Assembly (NCBI GenBank): GCA_944472155.2
Contig: OX235271.1
Span: forward strand, 85,263,256 to 85,327,255
Reading direction: 5' to 3'
DNA: 64,000 nt
From: Trichobilharzia szidati
Lineage: Eukaryota > Platyhelminthes > Trematoda > Strigeidida > Schistosomatidae
Below are positions 20,736-32,535 of the stretch, one piece after another; positions within the stretch are counted from its first letter, which is position 1; each line of letters opens with the position of its first letter. The position numbers and the translations under genes were made by a program. Under the pieces are notes generated by a model. The model saw only the letters and a program-made list of their open reading frames with translations. It was not told where the DNA came from and did not search any database.

Positions 20736-21294
20736 CATTCATTTATGAATCATAGAAGAGACAGCGAAGCTTTATCAGTGAACGTGAAGCTAACTAAAAG
20801 AGAATGGGGGAGAAAAGAGTGAAATCATCCGAGAAGAAATCTGAAAAGTCACAAAGAATGTCTGATATCAGAAGCACTTCATATTAAATAGGATCCAAAT
20901 TTTTTGAGCAGAAATGACGGATTAGGATAGAATTTGACCTGGTTCCAATACCTCCGTCATGAATTAACAAAATCAACACAAATATGAGAAACAGTTACAT
21001 TATGTAAACAAAGCCTGTTTTTATAACTTCAAACACTTATCAAATCTAACAGTTTACGCATTGTTTTGTAATCTTTACCAATTGGTCAACTTGACAACGT
21101 AAAAATTAACTTATACTGAAGAACGATGTTTAGGTTAACGTATATAAGCTGGGATTTTGTAAATTCTGGTTTATTATTACTTTGATAAAGCTGTTAGCTT
21201 TAAATCGCGAAAAGCATCAGCAGAAACAATATCGTATTGTTTTATACCATTGGGAAATACAAAACTTTTTATAGGAATGAATATAGGAGGTATT

Positions 21295-21490
21295 AAAAAA
21301 TAGGGTTGCAGTTAAGAAAATTCTCTTTTCGATTAAGTCATCAACTAGGCTGTGCATTCGTGCATATATGGTAAATGGAGGAGAAAGTTCCAGAACTATT
21401 TCTGGTCAGGGGTCAGATTAGTGGGATTGCAAATAGGGTTTATAGAGTAAAAATTACAAAATAAACAGGAAGATCGGATAAAAACGTATT
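21295..21490 (-). mobile_element. PLE 3'-end relic
   Basis: This block matches the 3' region of the PLE at 35.1 kb: complements of GGTTGCAGTTAAGAAAATTC, CATCAACTAGGCTGTGCATT, and the unit with AACAGGAAGATCGGATAAAA. No coding part is attached. A further piece (GGAAGGAGTTCGGATAAAA) lies past the LINE at 22335-22355, so the LINE may have inserted into this end. Confidence 0.6.
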
Positions 21491-21502
21491 AGGATCATAT
21501 TA

Positions 21503-22280
21503 TTATTCCTTTGGGTTCCGAGTGGAACGTATAGGCCTTATCAACACATCTCCACTTTCTTCTATTTTCTGCCGTCCTCTTCAACTGGCTGAACTCACGA
21601 TTACCCATAATCTCTCATCTCCTCCTCCAACTCACACGATCTCTTCTATCTCACACTCGAACCGAAAACCTACTCGTCGCTTCCCATTCATGTTCCACTC
21701 AATCGATGGCGTGCATTGAGCGCAATTTCATTCGTTGGTCTCCTCAACGTATGCCTGATCCATTTCCATTTTATTCGACATATTTGTTGAGTAATCGGCT
21801 CTTGATTGGTTTGTTGCCAGTCAGAATTTCATGTCGCTAATTGTTTCTGGCCAGCCGGCTGGCCATTTGATCTTCAGTATGGAGCCAGCCAGAGAAGGTG
21901 ACAGCTGTTGATAAAAGTCTTCAACCACCTGTTGCAAATCCTCTTCGTGACACACATGTGTCAAGTATCTGACCCGTTTAGAGGTGACTAACTGACTTAA
22001 CATTTGTGTTGAAAATCCGAATCTTGTTCTTTATGCTGGCTGAGTGTAGTGAAGAAGATTTCCAAACTGGTTTCAGATTGATGAAGGCGTATCTTACCTT
22101 TCCGATTCTGGCTGGTTGGCCTGCTTTCACATCTTCATCCGTTCTGACTACCTGTGGTTGAAACCGTGCTTCCTAGATGAGTGAAGGAAGTTATTTCATT
22201 GAAATTTCTCCGGTTGATGGTGATTGATGCTGGTTGTTGTTGTTGCTGTTGGTTAGTTGGTTGGTTATTATCATCACCTG
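21503..22280 (-). mobile_element. RTE LINE relic, 3' half
   Basis: A minus-strand copy with its tail at 21503-21540 (complement of CCTTTGGGTTCCGAGTGGAA). The C-terminal block includes the complement of GCCAGCCGGCTGGCCATTTG (21852-21871), and the RT end stops near the Q/N-rich linker (complement of GTTGTTGTTGCTG, 22236-22248). Same subfamily as 26052-26605. Confidence 0.85.
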
Positions 22281-22360
22281 AGAAAAATGAATTTTTGTGT
22301 CATTATGGATTAAAACCGTAGTAATGACAAAATAGGAAGGAGTTCGGATAAAAAAAATGT

Positions 22361-23200
22361 AAAAAATATCATAATAAAATAGTTTAGTGCTTCATCAGCT
22401 CAGAGAGCATTGTGTCACAGGATATACTGTCAACGAATATTTCCCTTGAAGATATTGTACGAAGGGAGAATATCCTGCAATAAACTTCTCTGAAAATTTT
22501 GTATATTTTATAAATACTGTCCAGAATAAAGATGTTATTATTATTATTTTCATTAACTTTGGATGAATCTGGTTCAGTCATCTCACAGAAGAGATCAGTC
22601 TCTTCGAGGTTTTAGATAAACACGAAATCCACGCCTTGGATATCCTGCTAAGTACCTCCTACAGTCTAACATCAATTTATTTGTCTAAAATATACCTCGA
22701 TGGACTGATTTTTTATTACTTCAATTAGTACTGTTTAATTGACATTTATTTCATTAAATGTCATTAAATTATTGTTTTTTCTTTTTTGTAAACGTAAAGT
22801 TACTAAACGAAAACACACTGTTAACTGGATTTATACAGTCATTAATCTATCTCTATGGTATTTCGAATGATTTGCAATAATGGCGACACTACATTTATTA
22901 TGCACGTACCGAATGAAATATTTTACCCCCTAGAGAGATAGAAAGAGTAAGCGCCTTAACAGACACACATAACATGAACAATAAAGTTATGCAAATATAA
23001 AATTACATTAATTAGTGAGTACACCGGAAAAAGCAAATGACTATGAGATCCATTGATTCTTCTGTTTCGTTTCAACTCGTTCATTTACTTAACTCAACTT
23101 CGAAATTTTTGTTAATTTTTAATGCTGGCTTAATTAAAAATAAGTTTTTCTTTTAATAGAAAAAAAGCGTTATGAAAACAGTTTTAATTGTTGCTGTTAT
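22361..23200. other. No feature recognised
   Basis: AT-rich DNA without assignable coding sequence. Confidence 0.45.
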
Positions 23201-23224
23201 TATGCCTGATAGTGATAGCTAGTA

Positions 23225-23285
23225 ATAGAGGAATCTCAACTGTACATTTCGTCCTATTTTGGGCTCATCATCTGGATTTACTTAT
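23225..23285 (-). ncRNA. Sm-alpha-type hammerhead-like motif, core mutated
   Basis: The minus strand reads ATCCAGATGATGAGCCC, then AAAATAGGACGAAATG. The stem II and GAAA segments fit, but the first base of the CUGANGA box is A. That base normally pairs with catalytic G8, so cleavage is unlikely. The ATCCAG prefix matches the copy at 48.4 kb. Confidence 0.55.
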
Positions 23286-23819
23286 ATTTACAGTGAGATT
23301 TGAATTCAGTTTACATCGTTACGCATGTTATGACGTTATCCACTCAAAGAAATTGCTGATATTTATTCAAGTAATCTATCATTACTGGTCAATTATGTGA
23401 TGAAGTGAAATTGAAGGATTTTGACCTTCATGAAGAAGGTTTTATCAAATTAAACTTACTCTCATTGAATCAGGTCACGGTGTTCTTCTGTATGGTATAA
23501 ACAAAAATGACTGTAAAAATAATATTCTTTCGGAGAAATTCCTTATCTGGCTCTACACCTATATATATACGTAGTATCTATAGAGTAATTGTAATTGACA
23601 ATATTGATATTTTAAAAATAATATGGAGTGGCTAAGATCAGTAGAATTACAGTTCGAAAGCTTGTGTAAGCAAAAAGATGCATGAAAATATAATACTGTA
23701 AACTGAATATCAGATAAAAGTTAAGAAGAACAAATTATACAAGAGTTGAAGACAGATTAGATTATAGAATAATTAGAGGGAAGGAGAAATTGTCAGAGTT
23801 TTGCAATCAAGTAATGAAG

Positions 23820-24352
23820 AACAGGGTGAAGATGTCAAAACCAGAATCAGGAAGGCAAGACAGAACTCTGTCACTCCAAAATCAGTTTGGAATTCTTCCA
23901 TACTCAACATGAACTACGAAATTCCGATTTTCAACACCAATTTTAAGCGAGTCAGTTCTTCTATGTAGCGAGAAACTTGGAGATTGCAGACTTCTATCAA
24001 CAACTGTCTTCTCTGGCTCCAAAGAGAAGATCAGATGATCGAAAAGAATTAGTAACACGGAAATCTGACACGTAAGAAACTAGTTAAGAACCTCTTTCGA
24101 TCAAAAAATATCATGGAGATAGTGGAGATGCATTGGACACACTGTAAGGAGATCATCGAATAACATAGCGCGCCAGGCCATATCTTGAATGGAACCCGAA
24201 TGAGGAATGACGATGTGGTCTCCAAGGGTGATATGGAAGCGAAGAAAGCATATGGAGAATCATGGGGCCAGCTGAACAGGACTGCAGAGAACAAGATAAA
24301 GTGGAGACGTACTGTTGAAGCTGTATGTTCCTTTGGAACCCAAGAGAATAAA
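23820..24352 (+). mobile_element. RTE LINE relic, 3' end
   Basis: Starts within the segment GAAGATGTCAAAACCAGAAT and includes the C-terminal block (GGAACCCGAATGAGGAATGA). It ends with GCTGTATGTTCCTTTGGAAC then CCAAGAGAATAAAAATGG. Many substitutions and small deletions separate it from the copy at 25.6 kb. Confidence 0.8.
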
Positions 24353-24591
24353 AATGGTAATTCTGTAGCACTTCTTAAATGAAACTACAGTTGGTCCATG
24401 CATCAAGAACTTATTTATAAAATCAAAAAAACCATTAGTCAGTATTCACGACTTTTCAGCAGTTAATGCATCAGAAGACACTAAGATTATTTCCTGAAAC
24501 ACCACAAAAACAATAATAGACCTTCAGGTCACCAGATGAACAAACTAGTGACTCAGTCACTGGATCTATTTCATTGGCTAATATCACTCCT

Positions 24592-24824
24592 GGTACGTCG
24601 GTGGCATAGCGGTCAGGACGCTCGCTGACCATGAACATGGTCCGGGGTTCGATCCCCGGCCACAGAAGCACTCCTTTACCTCGCTAAGCTAGAGCTAAAG
24701 CTGGTGAAGAGGAAAGGTTGGGCATGAGGCTAGCAACCCCATCCTGTAAAAATAAACACTGCTACAGAAAGTTCAAGCCGCTAGCTTGAAGCCCTATGCT
24801 CTCCTGCGTAACGTGAAGGAAAAA
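24592..24824 (+). mobile_element. SINE-B insertion with 12-bp TSD
   Basis: Head 24595-24668 (GGTGGCATAGCGGTCAGGAC; GGGGTTCGATCCCC), body with GGCATGAGGCTAGCAACCCC, tail CTTGAAGCCCTATGCTC and GTGAAGGAAAAAA. The duplication AATATCACTCCT flanks it at 24580-24591 and 24825-24836. Its tail has small changes from the LINE-shared consensus. Confidence 0.9.
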
Positions 24825-24837
24825 AATATCACTCCTC

Positions 24838-25130
24838 ACACCCAGCTTGGTAGGCCGCCGCTGGTGACGACTTCTCACTAGAACTTCAAACATTTTCATC
24901 CTATTCTTAGTCATTAGTGAGCACTGGATTAATTTTCAAGTGTTGATTAGTCAGGATTTCATTACCATCAAGTGAGAGAAACACTGAGAACTACGGAGTA
25001 CTGGAAAGCTATCTCCAGATGTTTGATATCCAGTCTTCCGTTCAATTTTTGGTGGGGCTGCAGGTGTCTGCTGATGAAAAGCTCCAGATAAGGACTGATT
25101 TTCGACGGTTTTCTAATTTACATCAGTTCA
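24838..25130 (-). mobile_element. Thr-HH relic, degraded
   Basis: The family 5' region is recognisable on the minus strand (complement of CTTCTCACTAGAACTTC, CATTAGTGAGCACTGGATTA). A short fold-back piece follows (GAGAAACACTGAGAACTACG...CGGTTTTCTAATTTACATCA). The hammerhead segment is not preserved. Confidence 0.5.
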
Positions 25131-25213
25131 TGATATAAATTGAAATAAATCATATCCATGCAAATAAACAGTCAAAAAAAGGTATTGTTAATAAGCAGTA
25201 AACACTATATGAT

Positions 25214-25937
25214 AACCTCACCTAGATTACTAGCTCGCTAGTTTTCTAGCCGGTCCCAAACCCGGATAAAGAGGGAGGGTTTGGGCGTGGTGCTACCAAC
25301 TCCACCTCCAAAACTTAACCAAATTGCTACAGAAACCTCAACGCATAAATATATTAAAAATACTAAAAATATAAACAATAACCTTATTTTTCGCTGGAAC
25401 CGGGGAAGTGAAATGACGCAAGCTCGTGAAAGCCTTCGGGAAGCCAGTCAGCCGATGTGCCTCCTTTCGATGAAAGCAAAAATAAGGATGGGGACATGGA
25501 ATGTTCGTACAATGTACGAAGCTGGAAAGGGTGGCCAGATAGCCGCAGAAATGAGGAGATATGGAATAGAGATACGCTCTATACTGAAGATCAGATGGCT
25601 GGAAAGAATCACCAACAAGAAACTATGGGAACAAACAAAACAAGAACCAATTGCCCAACAAATATGCAGGAGAAAGTGGAGATAGATTGGACACTCGCTG
25701 AGGAGGCTGCTGGGTGACATCGCGCGTCAGGCCATCGCTCGAGTGGAACCCGAAAGGGAAGAGGCGAATGGGACGTCCAAGGGTGATATGGAGGAGATCG
25801 TGTGAAGAGGAGTTGAAACAGTATGGACTAACATGGATGCAAGTGAAAAGTACAGCAGAGGACAGAAACAAATGGAGACGTGCAGTTGAAGCCCTATGTT
25901 CCACTAGGAACCCAAGGGAACAATAATAATATAATAA
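25214..25937 (+). mobile_element. Internally deleted RTE LINE with both ends and 15-bp TSD
   Basis: The 5' leader (25214-25390) is followed by the start of the endonuclease domain. The signature TWNVRTMYEAGKGGQIAAEM lies at about 25495-25555, where W-N-R mark the AP-endonuclease N-terminus. At about 25573 the frame jumps without a shift to the C-terminal segment (SILKIRWLERITNKKLWEQT) and stops at 25684. The rest of the endonuclease and the whole RT domain are gone. The complete tail (CCCTATGTTCCACTAGGAAC, ATA repeats) is present. A perfect TAAACACTATATGAT flanks it at 25199-25213 and 25938-25952. Confidence 0.93.
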
Positions 25938-26051
25938 TAAACACTATATGATGAAGAGATCACCGTATTATTTTAATAATGATCATTATAATAGTTTTAT
26001 TTCAAACAATACTTTTGTTACAATGTGGAATTCTTAGCATATAGTATTTTT

Positions 26052-26605
26052 ATTCTATCATTATTCCTTTGGATTCCGAGTGGAACATAGGGCTTCAACA
26101 ACACATCTCCACTTTCTTCTATTCTCCCCTGTTATCTTCAGCTAGGTCCATGATTGCCGATATTCTCTCATCTCCTCCTCCCCAACATACGATCTCCTCC
26201 ATCTCACACTTACAACGACGAACCACTAGTCGCTTCTCATTCGGATTCCACTCGAGAGATGGCCTGCATTGAGCGCGATGTCATTCGATGGTCTTCTCAG
26301 TGTATGCCCAATCCATCTCCATTTCCTCCTACATATTTTTGGAGCAATCAGCTCTTGCGTGTTGGTTCGTTCCCTGACAGGGTTTCTTGTTCATAATTCT
26401 TTCTGACCGGTCAGGTTATCCCTTTGATCTTCAGTATGGAGCCAGCCAGAAAAGGGGGTAGCTGTTGATAAAAGTCTGCAGCCACCTGTTGGAAATCCTT
26501 TTCATGACACGCTGGCCATGTTTGTGAGCCATACAGAAGTGACTGACTAACTTCACATTTATGCTGGAAAATCGAAATTTTGTTGTTTATCAGCATGTAG
26601 TCCAA
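26052..26605 (-). mobile_element. RTE LINE relic, 3' half
   Basis: Complement of the LINE tail (TTCCTTTGGATTCCGAGTGG, AACATAGGGCTTCAAC) at 26062-26100, then the C-terminal coding block up to about 26600, where it is truncated. Stops and frameshifts throughout. Close to the copy at 21.5 kb. Confidence 0.85.
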
Positions 26606-26639
26606 CATTATTACTGCACCCTAATGTTCTCTACACCTT

Positions 26640-27345
26640 TCATACTTGGTGTGGGGAAATAATTACAGAACTTCATTATATTTACAGCACTAATAATGAC
26701 AATAATAAACAGAAAAAATATATAAAAAATAAATAATAAGTTGGTTGGAACAACAATTTATGTATTAATGTTGGGGAGAATAAAAAGGGCGATTTGTTTA
26801 CTGTTTCGCATTACCTTCTTACTAATTTCATACTTAACGCTTTCTTCATCACATTAGATGCGTGTTGAACAAGTTATCGTTCACTTATTATTATTATTAT
26901 TCTGTATTTAGTCGTGCGAGCATAAAGTCTTCAATAATTACTCCTGGTTCTACCTGATGAGATGCAATAGGGAGCATGCAGGAGAAAATAATTACAACAG
27001 CTTTATTATGTTTACAATAACAATAATGATGATAATAATAATAATCAATTAATCAATCGGTTAGTGAATTATAAAAGTAATCATAATAATAAAAATAAAA
27101 TTGACAACAATTCATTAATGATTACAAGATTGAAAATAGCTGTTCATTTACTGTTTCACAGTAAGTTGGTTTTTATACTTATTTAGTCATGTGAGTGTAA
27201 AGTCTTACGAACTGACCTCTTGTCCTATCTTAGAAACTCCAGAGTGAAGCCCGTGAATATGGAGGGTCGAACAGGGGCAAACTTAGTGTATTAGTCAATG
27301 TCAACACCAACCAGTTGACCTAAATGGTATACCACTATACCTACA
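26640..27345 (-). repeat. Two tandem copies of a dispersed ~330-bp repeat
   Basis: Similar blocks begin near 26650 (AATAATTACAGAACTTCATT) and 26980 (AATAATTACAACAGCTTTAT). Both continue through ATA-rich runs to a TTTACTGTTTC string at 26798-26808 and 27148-27158. An opposite-oriented copy is at 31140-31375. On the minus strand the end reads GTGATGAAGAAAGCGTTAAG then TATGAAATTAG, resembling the degenerate hammerhead-like strings at PLE ends. A PLE terminal repeat is possible. Confidence 0.45.
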
Positions 27346-27689
27346 GACAGATTTTAGAATTCTCCTGGATACGACATAATACTTTTTAGGCATCCCAAGA
27401 AAGAATAAAGTGGGACAATAAAGAAGAATAAGCAAAACGTCAGAGTTAACAAGTTATAAAAGTTGAACAGTGTGTATAAAAAGTTCATTTTCTAGAAATC
27501 ACCATGATATAAAACACCTAGGAAGAATTAGAAGAAACTATGAATCAAAGATACTTAACATTTGACTTAGTTTCTGCCTAATTATCCAGTATACTGCAAG
27601 AATCAAGGGGATTAAGCAGCTCATGTAAAAGTCTTTTCTGTGTCTGGAAGTGAAATTAACATTCTGATATTTGGAAGCATTCAGTTGAT

Positions 27690-29095
27690 AGCCTACTTAT
27701 TCAAACTGCCAAAGAAAAGAGACTTAAGTCAATGCAAGAATTTGCATGGTGTTGTGCTTCTGTCCACCCCAAGCAAAATACTAATTCGCATCATCCTGGA
27801 GAGAATCAAACACGCCAATCTGGATGAAAAACTTTGACCGGAACAGGCTGGATTTAGGAGAAAAACATCATATATCGATCAAATCGCAACACTACGGCTC
27901 ATCATTGATGGGAGCTTGAGATGACAGTCAGCCCTCTACCTCAACTTCATCGACTTTGGAAAAGCCTTCGACAGCGTCTATCAGATGTGATTTGGAAAAT
28001 ACGTCGCTAATACGGGTGCCGTCAACAATTATACATCTCATCCAACAGTTGTACGATAATGCTGCATGCCAAGTAATCCACAACGGGAAACTCACAGAAT
28101 CCTTCGAAGTGAACATAGGAGTAAGACAAGCTGGCTGCCTACTATCTCAAGTGATTTTCCTGATTCCGGTAGACTGGATAATGCGACAGATAGGGGGCAG
28201 CGAAGAAACAAGCACAAAATGGGCCCACACAAAAACTTGGAGGATCTGAACTTCGCCGGTGATTTATATCTGGTTTCCCACAAACTGGAGGATATGCAAG
28301 TGAAAATCAACAATTTGGTAGAAGAAGCATCAATTACAGGAATTCAGATGAACTTAAAGAAAACAGAGATGATGAAGATTCCTGGTCAACAGAAACAGCA
28401 ACAGACAACAATCAGCATAAATGGGAGAAATCTGAAAGAAGCAACCTTCTTCACCAACCTACCTGGGAGGCATCCCCATTTCAACTACAGGAAGACGGAA
28501 CTGACGAGGATATCAAAGCGATGATCGTCGAGAAACAAGTCAAGCTTTCATTTCTCTCAAGTCTGTGTGGAGATCAGCAGCACTCAGCATGAAAATGAAA
28601 GTAAGATCCTGATTTTCAACTCCAGTGGGAATTCAGTGATTCTAACTATTCAAATCAGAGACTTGGCGTGTCATGAAGAGCACTTAAAAACAAACTACAC
28701 ACCTTCATCAACAGCTGTCTTCGCCCAATTCTTCGTTAAAGATCAGATGGACGGCCAGAAAAGATCAGCAACAGGGATCTCTAGCAATGAACGAACCAAC
28801 TAACCAAGAACCGATTGTGCAACAAATGTGCAGGAAGAAATGGAGTTGGATTGGCCATACTCTGAAAAAACAAACCATCAAGTGACACCACACGTCAGGC
28901 CCCCGAGTGGAACCCGAATGGGAAGCGTCGAGTTGGGTGTCAGTGTGATGGTGACATGGAGGAGGTGATGTGAAGAGAAGATGAAAGCATGTTGGCAGAC
29001 ATGGAGCATGGTAAAAACATTGGTGGAGAACCGAACGCAATGGAGACATGTGGCTGAATCCCTATGTTCCTTTAGGAACTAAAGGAGACAATAAT
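27690..29095 (+). mobile_element. Longest RTE LINE reverse-transcriptase relic
   Basis: Fingers: LLSTPSKILIRIILERI (about 27762-27812), then EQAGFRRKTSYIDQIATLR (27842-27898). Motif A: LNFIDFGKAFDS (about 27940-27975), with the catalytic D retained. Motif B: VRQAGCLLS (about 28112-28140), with one inserted residue against VRQGCLLS. Motif C: FAGD at 28252-28263, so the first catalytic Asp of FADD is lost. Motif D: LKKTEMMKIPG. The C-terminal block and LINE tail follow (CCCTATGTTCCTTTAGGAAC at about 29061). Several stops and frameshifts make it inactive. Endonuclease domain absent (5' truncation). Confidence 0.93.
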
Positions 29096-29214
29096 AATAG
29101 AATTTAACAGTTGATAGAAAGCTTTTCATTTTCTGAACAGTCTGTATTGGGAAGCAACAGTTTGTTAAAGAGTAAGGTCTGTCAGAATATTTAACAGACA
29201 GTAACAATAGTAAC

Positions 29215-29460
29215 AATGACAAAAGATCAACAAGCTTCACCTCGTAGCTTGTTGGTAGCAGCTTAGATCCCTGACGATGCCATGGTTGTGCACTGTTGAA
29301 GAGTATCAGACTGGGATAAAACAACTGTCCAATGCTCCTTGGTGTTTTTTCGTGGCAAAACTTACGCTTAAACCAATTCACAACACCGGGAAAACACGTA
29401 ATCTTAACATCAATCTCCAGCTTATTTGTGGTTACTGGATAGGTGTCCTGAAGTTGTAAT
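29215..29460 (+). mobile_element. Thr-HH relic
   Basis: The head is decayed (CCTCGTAGC, then AGATCCCTGACGATGCC). The hammerhead-like segment at 29290-29345 reads CACTGTTGAAGAGTATCAGA then CTGGGATAAAACAACTGTCC. GAAA has become TAAA, so it should not cleave. Confidence 0.5.
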
Positions 29461-29569
29461 GAGAAGTCTTGGCTAGTGAAATCTACTATATCAAGGTGAA
29501 GTAGATGTTCATTGATGGCATTAGTCAGCAGTAACGTTAAACTGACATAAACTGACAAAGTTAGAATTC

Positions 29570-29795
29570 ACGAGTCACTGTTTCCAGCAGCAGGGCTTGA
29601 GTAGTCAGCGAACTTGGTTCATGTAACCTAAAGATTACAGACTTGATCCCTGATAAATAGGTGGGTGCACATTGAAGAAGAGTCTCAAACTAGGACGAAA
29701 CCGCTCTCAAGTTCTTCTTGGCCTTGAGTAATTTTCTAACTGATGTTGCTTTATAACGAAATCTACATTGAAAGTTAATCAAAATCCCTATTAAA
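29570..29795 (+). mobile_element. Thr-HH element, degraded
   Basis: The head keeps CATGTAACC and a weak B box (TTGATCCCTGA). The segment at 29660-29715 reads ATTGAAGAAGAGTCTCAAAC then TAGGACGAAACCGCTC. The family 3' side follows (TTTTCTAACTGATGTTGC; AATCAAAATCCCTATT). The core box is ATTGAAGA, so catalysis is doubtful. Confidence 0.6.
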
Positions 29796-30179
29796 AAAAT
29801 CCATAATCTCTAAATAAAACTCTTGTTTTTCATTTCAAAGAAATCATTAAATAGTTTCTGTTTTTTTTTGTTCTTTTCACTCTTCTCTCTCTCCCCTCCT
29901 TCTCTTAAAGATGAAAGTAATTCATTGCCCGGTTTTTCTCTCATCTCAATCATCTTGATCTTTAATGTAAAAAAAAAACGAAACGAAATTAAGCTGTGAA
30001 TAGAAAAGGAATTTCGCTTAAATACAATTTATTATTATAATTATAGTTAAAAGCAATTCATGAGAAAAATTTAATTGCTTTATTTTACGTCATAGCATAC
30101 TAAGTACAGTAATAATAACAGAAAAAATTAATATATAATTTGGATTACAAGATTTTTGGGGACTTTAGATTAGTGTCAG

Positions 30180-30345
30180 TTGTGAAATTTCGTCATGAAT
30201 CTACATCAGTTGGGGAGATCGTCAAAAGTGAGGGAGCAAGCATTGAACAGCTAGTTTGGAACTCTTCAAAAGTGTACACTCACAGCCTCACTAGGGATTG
30301 AGTCTAGGACCGTTAGATTACGAGATAAAAAACTTGTCGACCATT
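30180..30345 (-). mobile_element. Thr-HH fragment
   Basis: Complement of the family 3' side (TTTCGTCATGAATCTACATC), hammerhead-like remnant (ACAGCTAGTTTGGAACTCTT) and B-box region (GGGATTGAGTCTAGGACC). Stem II and GAAA are lost. Confidence 0.5.
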
Positions 30346-30431
30346 TATTATTATCATTACTGTTTGTTCAGTATGCTGGTTGACCTTGCTAATTCCCTAC
30401 CTATTACTTCCCAGAATAGATTGTTTGAAAA

Positions 30432-30803
30432 ATGAAAAGCTTTCTATCAGAAATTAACCAGTTATATTTGTCAAATGGTTTTAAGTTGAAGCCTTCTAAA
30501 TGCCAGGGTGTTAATTTCACTTTAGAACCCAAACGAGACTTCTACTTTGAGGTGATTCACTCTCATGATTCTTGTAACACTGAGGAGACTGAAGTAGAAA
30601 CTAAGTTAAATGCAAGATATCTTGAATTCAAAGTTTCTTCTGGTCTTTCATGGATATCAGATATCCTAGTGATTTCTACTCAAAAAGACATTTCCTTCAA
30701 CGTTCTCCTTTTACAATTCGTTAACTCTTACATTTCGCCCATTCTTCTCTACTGTACCCCTGTATTCTTTCCTGAGATGCCTACGCTGGCTAATCTGTCC
30801 TAA
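30432..30803 (+). pseudogene. Non-LTR reverse-transcriptase C-terminal fragment, not RTE
   Basis: An open frame of 123 codons has SNGFKLKPSKCQGVNF, like the RT motif D segment of CR1/Jockey-type elements. Later comes YISPILLYCTPVFFPEM, the typical connection region where a Y-I-L-P-I-L-L-Y-x-x-P pattern is found. It contains no catalytic motifs A-C and no start-site context. Assignment to a clade is from memory of the family pattern and needs a search. Confidence 0.6.
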
Positions 30804-31139
30804 TCGCACGTCAATAACAACAATGACAATAACACAGCCCGTACGCAAAGACAGAAGAGAAGACTGGACGTTGGTAAGAGAGCTTTTACTGTCTCAAAAC
30901 AACAGCCATAAAAGGTTGACAGAGCTTGCATATATATGTTTAAAATGACCTTGAGAAGCACTAATGTCATTAATGAATTAAGACAGTGAACAGCCAATAG
31001 GATTCCAAAAGTCATAAGTAGGGTGACAGAAAGTCAGGTCATAAATCAATAAGTGGGGTGAGCGAAGTACAAACAGACATGTAAAATGATATGTATATCA
31101 GCCAGCTCAATGATCATGTTAGTGATGGACATTTGAACT

Positions 31140-31375
31140 CATATTACTGAACTCTGGACATCCTCTTTATTCGTAAGCGTCACCGTGCATTTCCTAAGAT
31201 AGGTCGATAAGCGATATAGTAAATCTTTACACTCGCATAACTGAAGATAAAGCCTGAACGATACCTTATTTTTCATGCATCTTATGTGACGAAGAAAGTG
31301 TTAGATATGAAATCGCTAATTTACTGTGAAAGAATAAGTAAATAGCTCTCTTTATTTTTATTATCAGAAACATAT
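31140..31375 (+). repeat. Opposite-oriented copy of the 26.6-27.3 kb repeat
   Basis: CGCATAACTGAAGATAAAGC and CATCTTATGTGACGAAGAAA then GTGTTAGATATGAAATCGC match the reverse complement of the tandem repeat near 26.8 kb. Poly-T and ATT runs close it at about 31370. Confidence 0.5.
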
Positions 31376-31904
31376 ATACTGTCGTAACTATTCCTATCAG
31401 ATGATCTCCCTAAATGATGTTACTTCGTGACGAAATCAAGCAACTGAATGTAATTAGCATGTTCTCAGTGTACGGTTTATTCACTAGGGGGTAACTAATG
31501 TCACTTATCTACTCTTCACTGAATTCCACCAGTCTAGAGCTTCGTACCGAAGCAATTCAAAGGGAATCACGATAGCAAGTCACCTTCTAGCCTAGTGGTA
31601 ACATTCAGCACTAAAACCAAGGACTAGTGACATAACAATAGTTACTTATAAATGACGAATCACGGGATTCATTACAGTTCTACATAAAGTCATTCTTGAA
31701 CCTGAATACCTCAGTAGTAAAGTCTCTGAATGCAGTACTAGGTTCCTTTGAATTCTCACATACACCCTACTAACGAATATCAAGAAGTTAGAAACGTGAG
31801 TCTAAAGCAATCTGCACCCAACAACCTGACAGATCCTCAGTTTATTTACTAGCCATGATCTTTATGACCAATCAATATGAAATCAGATTTTTGCTTGAGA
31901 CCAA

Positions 31905-32215
31905 TCAGATCCATGAAGTTGTCTGGGGTTCTAGTGAGAAACCATGACCAGTTAGATACATCAAATAGGGTGTGAGGACAAATACTCTCGAACTGTTAGA
32001 AGGCAGAATTCATGAGTCAGCCATTTGGGTTCTGTCCCAGTGGTTGGAAGATCAACGGTCTCGCCTAGCGGCTTGAAGATCCTGAACTTGGTCTTTGGTG
32101 TGGTCATGTATGCGGACTGCTGAAAATTCCCAAACTAATATAAAACGGCTGTTCAGCACTTCTTGGTTATCAATGATTCTCTAAATGACATAGGTCCATG
32201 ACGAAATCTACCCTG
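31905..32215 (+). mobile_element. Thr-HH element, near full length but decayed
   Basis: The family 5' region (GGGGTTCTAGTGAGAAACCA), tRNA-like head (32030-32095, CCCAGTGGTTGGAAGATCAA) and hammerhead-like segment at 32113-32162 (ACTGCTGAAAATTCCC, AAACTAATATAAAACGG) appear in order. GAAA is TAAA. The 3' side (CAATGATTCTCTAAATGACA) is present. Confidence 0.65.
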
Positions 32216-32359
32216 TGATATGTGAATTTATTCAATCTTTATTGAGTAGGTAGGGAAATAAAATTTAGTGGTATCTCAGAATAAAAGGAAGTAATGTACT
32301 GGCACAATTCAACAAACACCAAGTAGTGTTATTAAGTCGATTTGAAATGATCTTTTTTC

Positions 32360-32535
32360 ATTATAGCTTGATTCCATACCGTATTTTGGTACAAGTGTGG
32401 AATTTTCAGCATGTGATACCGGTAGCCCAATTTCGCAGGCCGACCAAAGATGTCGGGTGTGCGTCGGCAGGGGATCGAACCCCGGGCCATTTGTATGTTC
32501 GGCGAGAGTCCTAACCACTGTGCTACCAACGCATA
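32360..32535 (-). mobile_element. SINE-A copy
   Basis: Head on the minus strand (complement of 32460-32533) with B box GGGGTTCGATCCCC. The acceptor-like ends are GCGTTGG and CCGACGC. The body and 3' hairpin (complement of TTCCATACCG and GTGTGGAATT) are present, but the loop is shortened (TATTTTGGTACAA). Confidence 0.85.

Noticed and set aside
29079..29558. 159-codon minus-strand frame
   Set aside because: It spans the antisense of a Thr-HH relic and the edge of an LINE tail. Leucine-rich stretches come from AT-rich repeats, and there is no family match.
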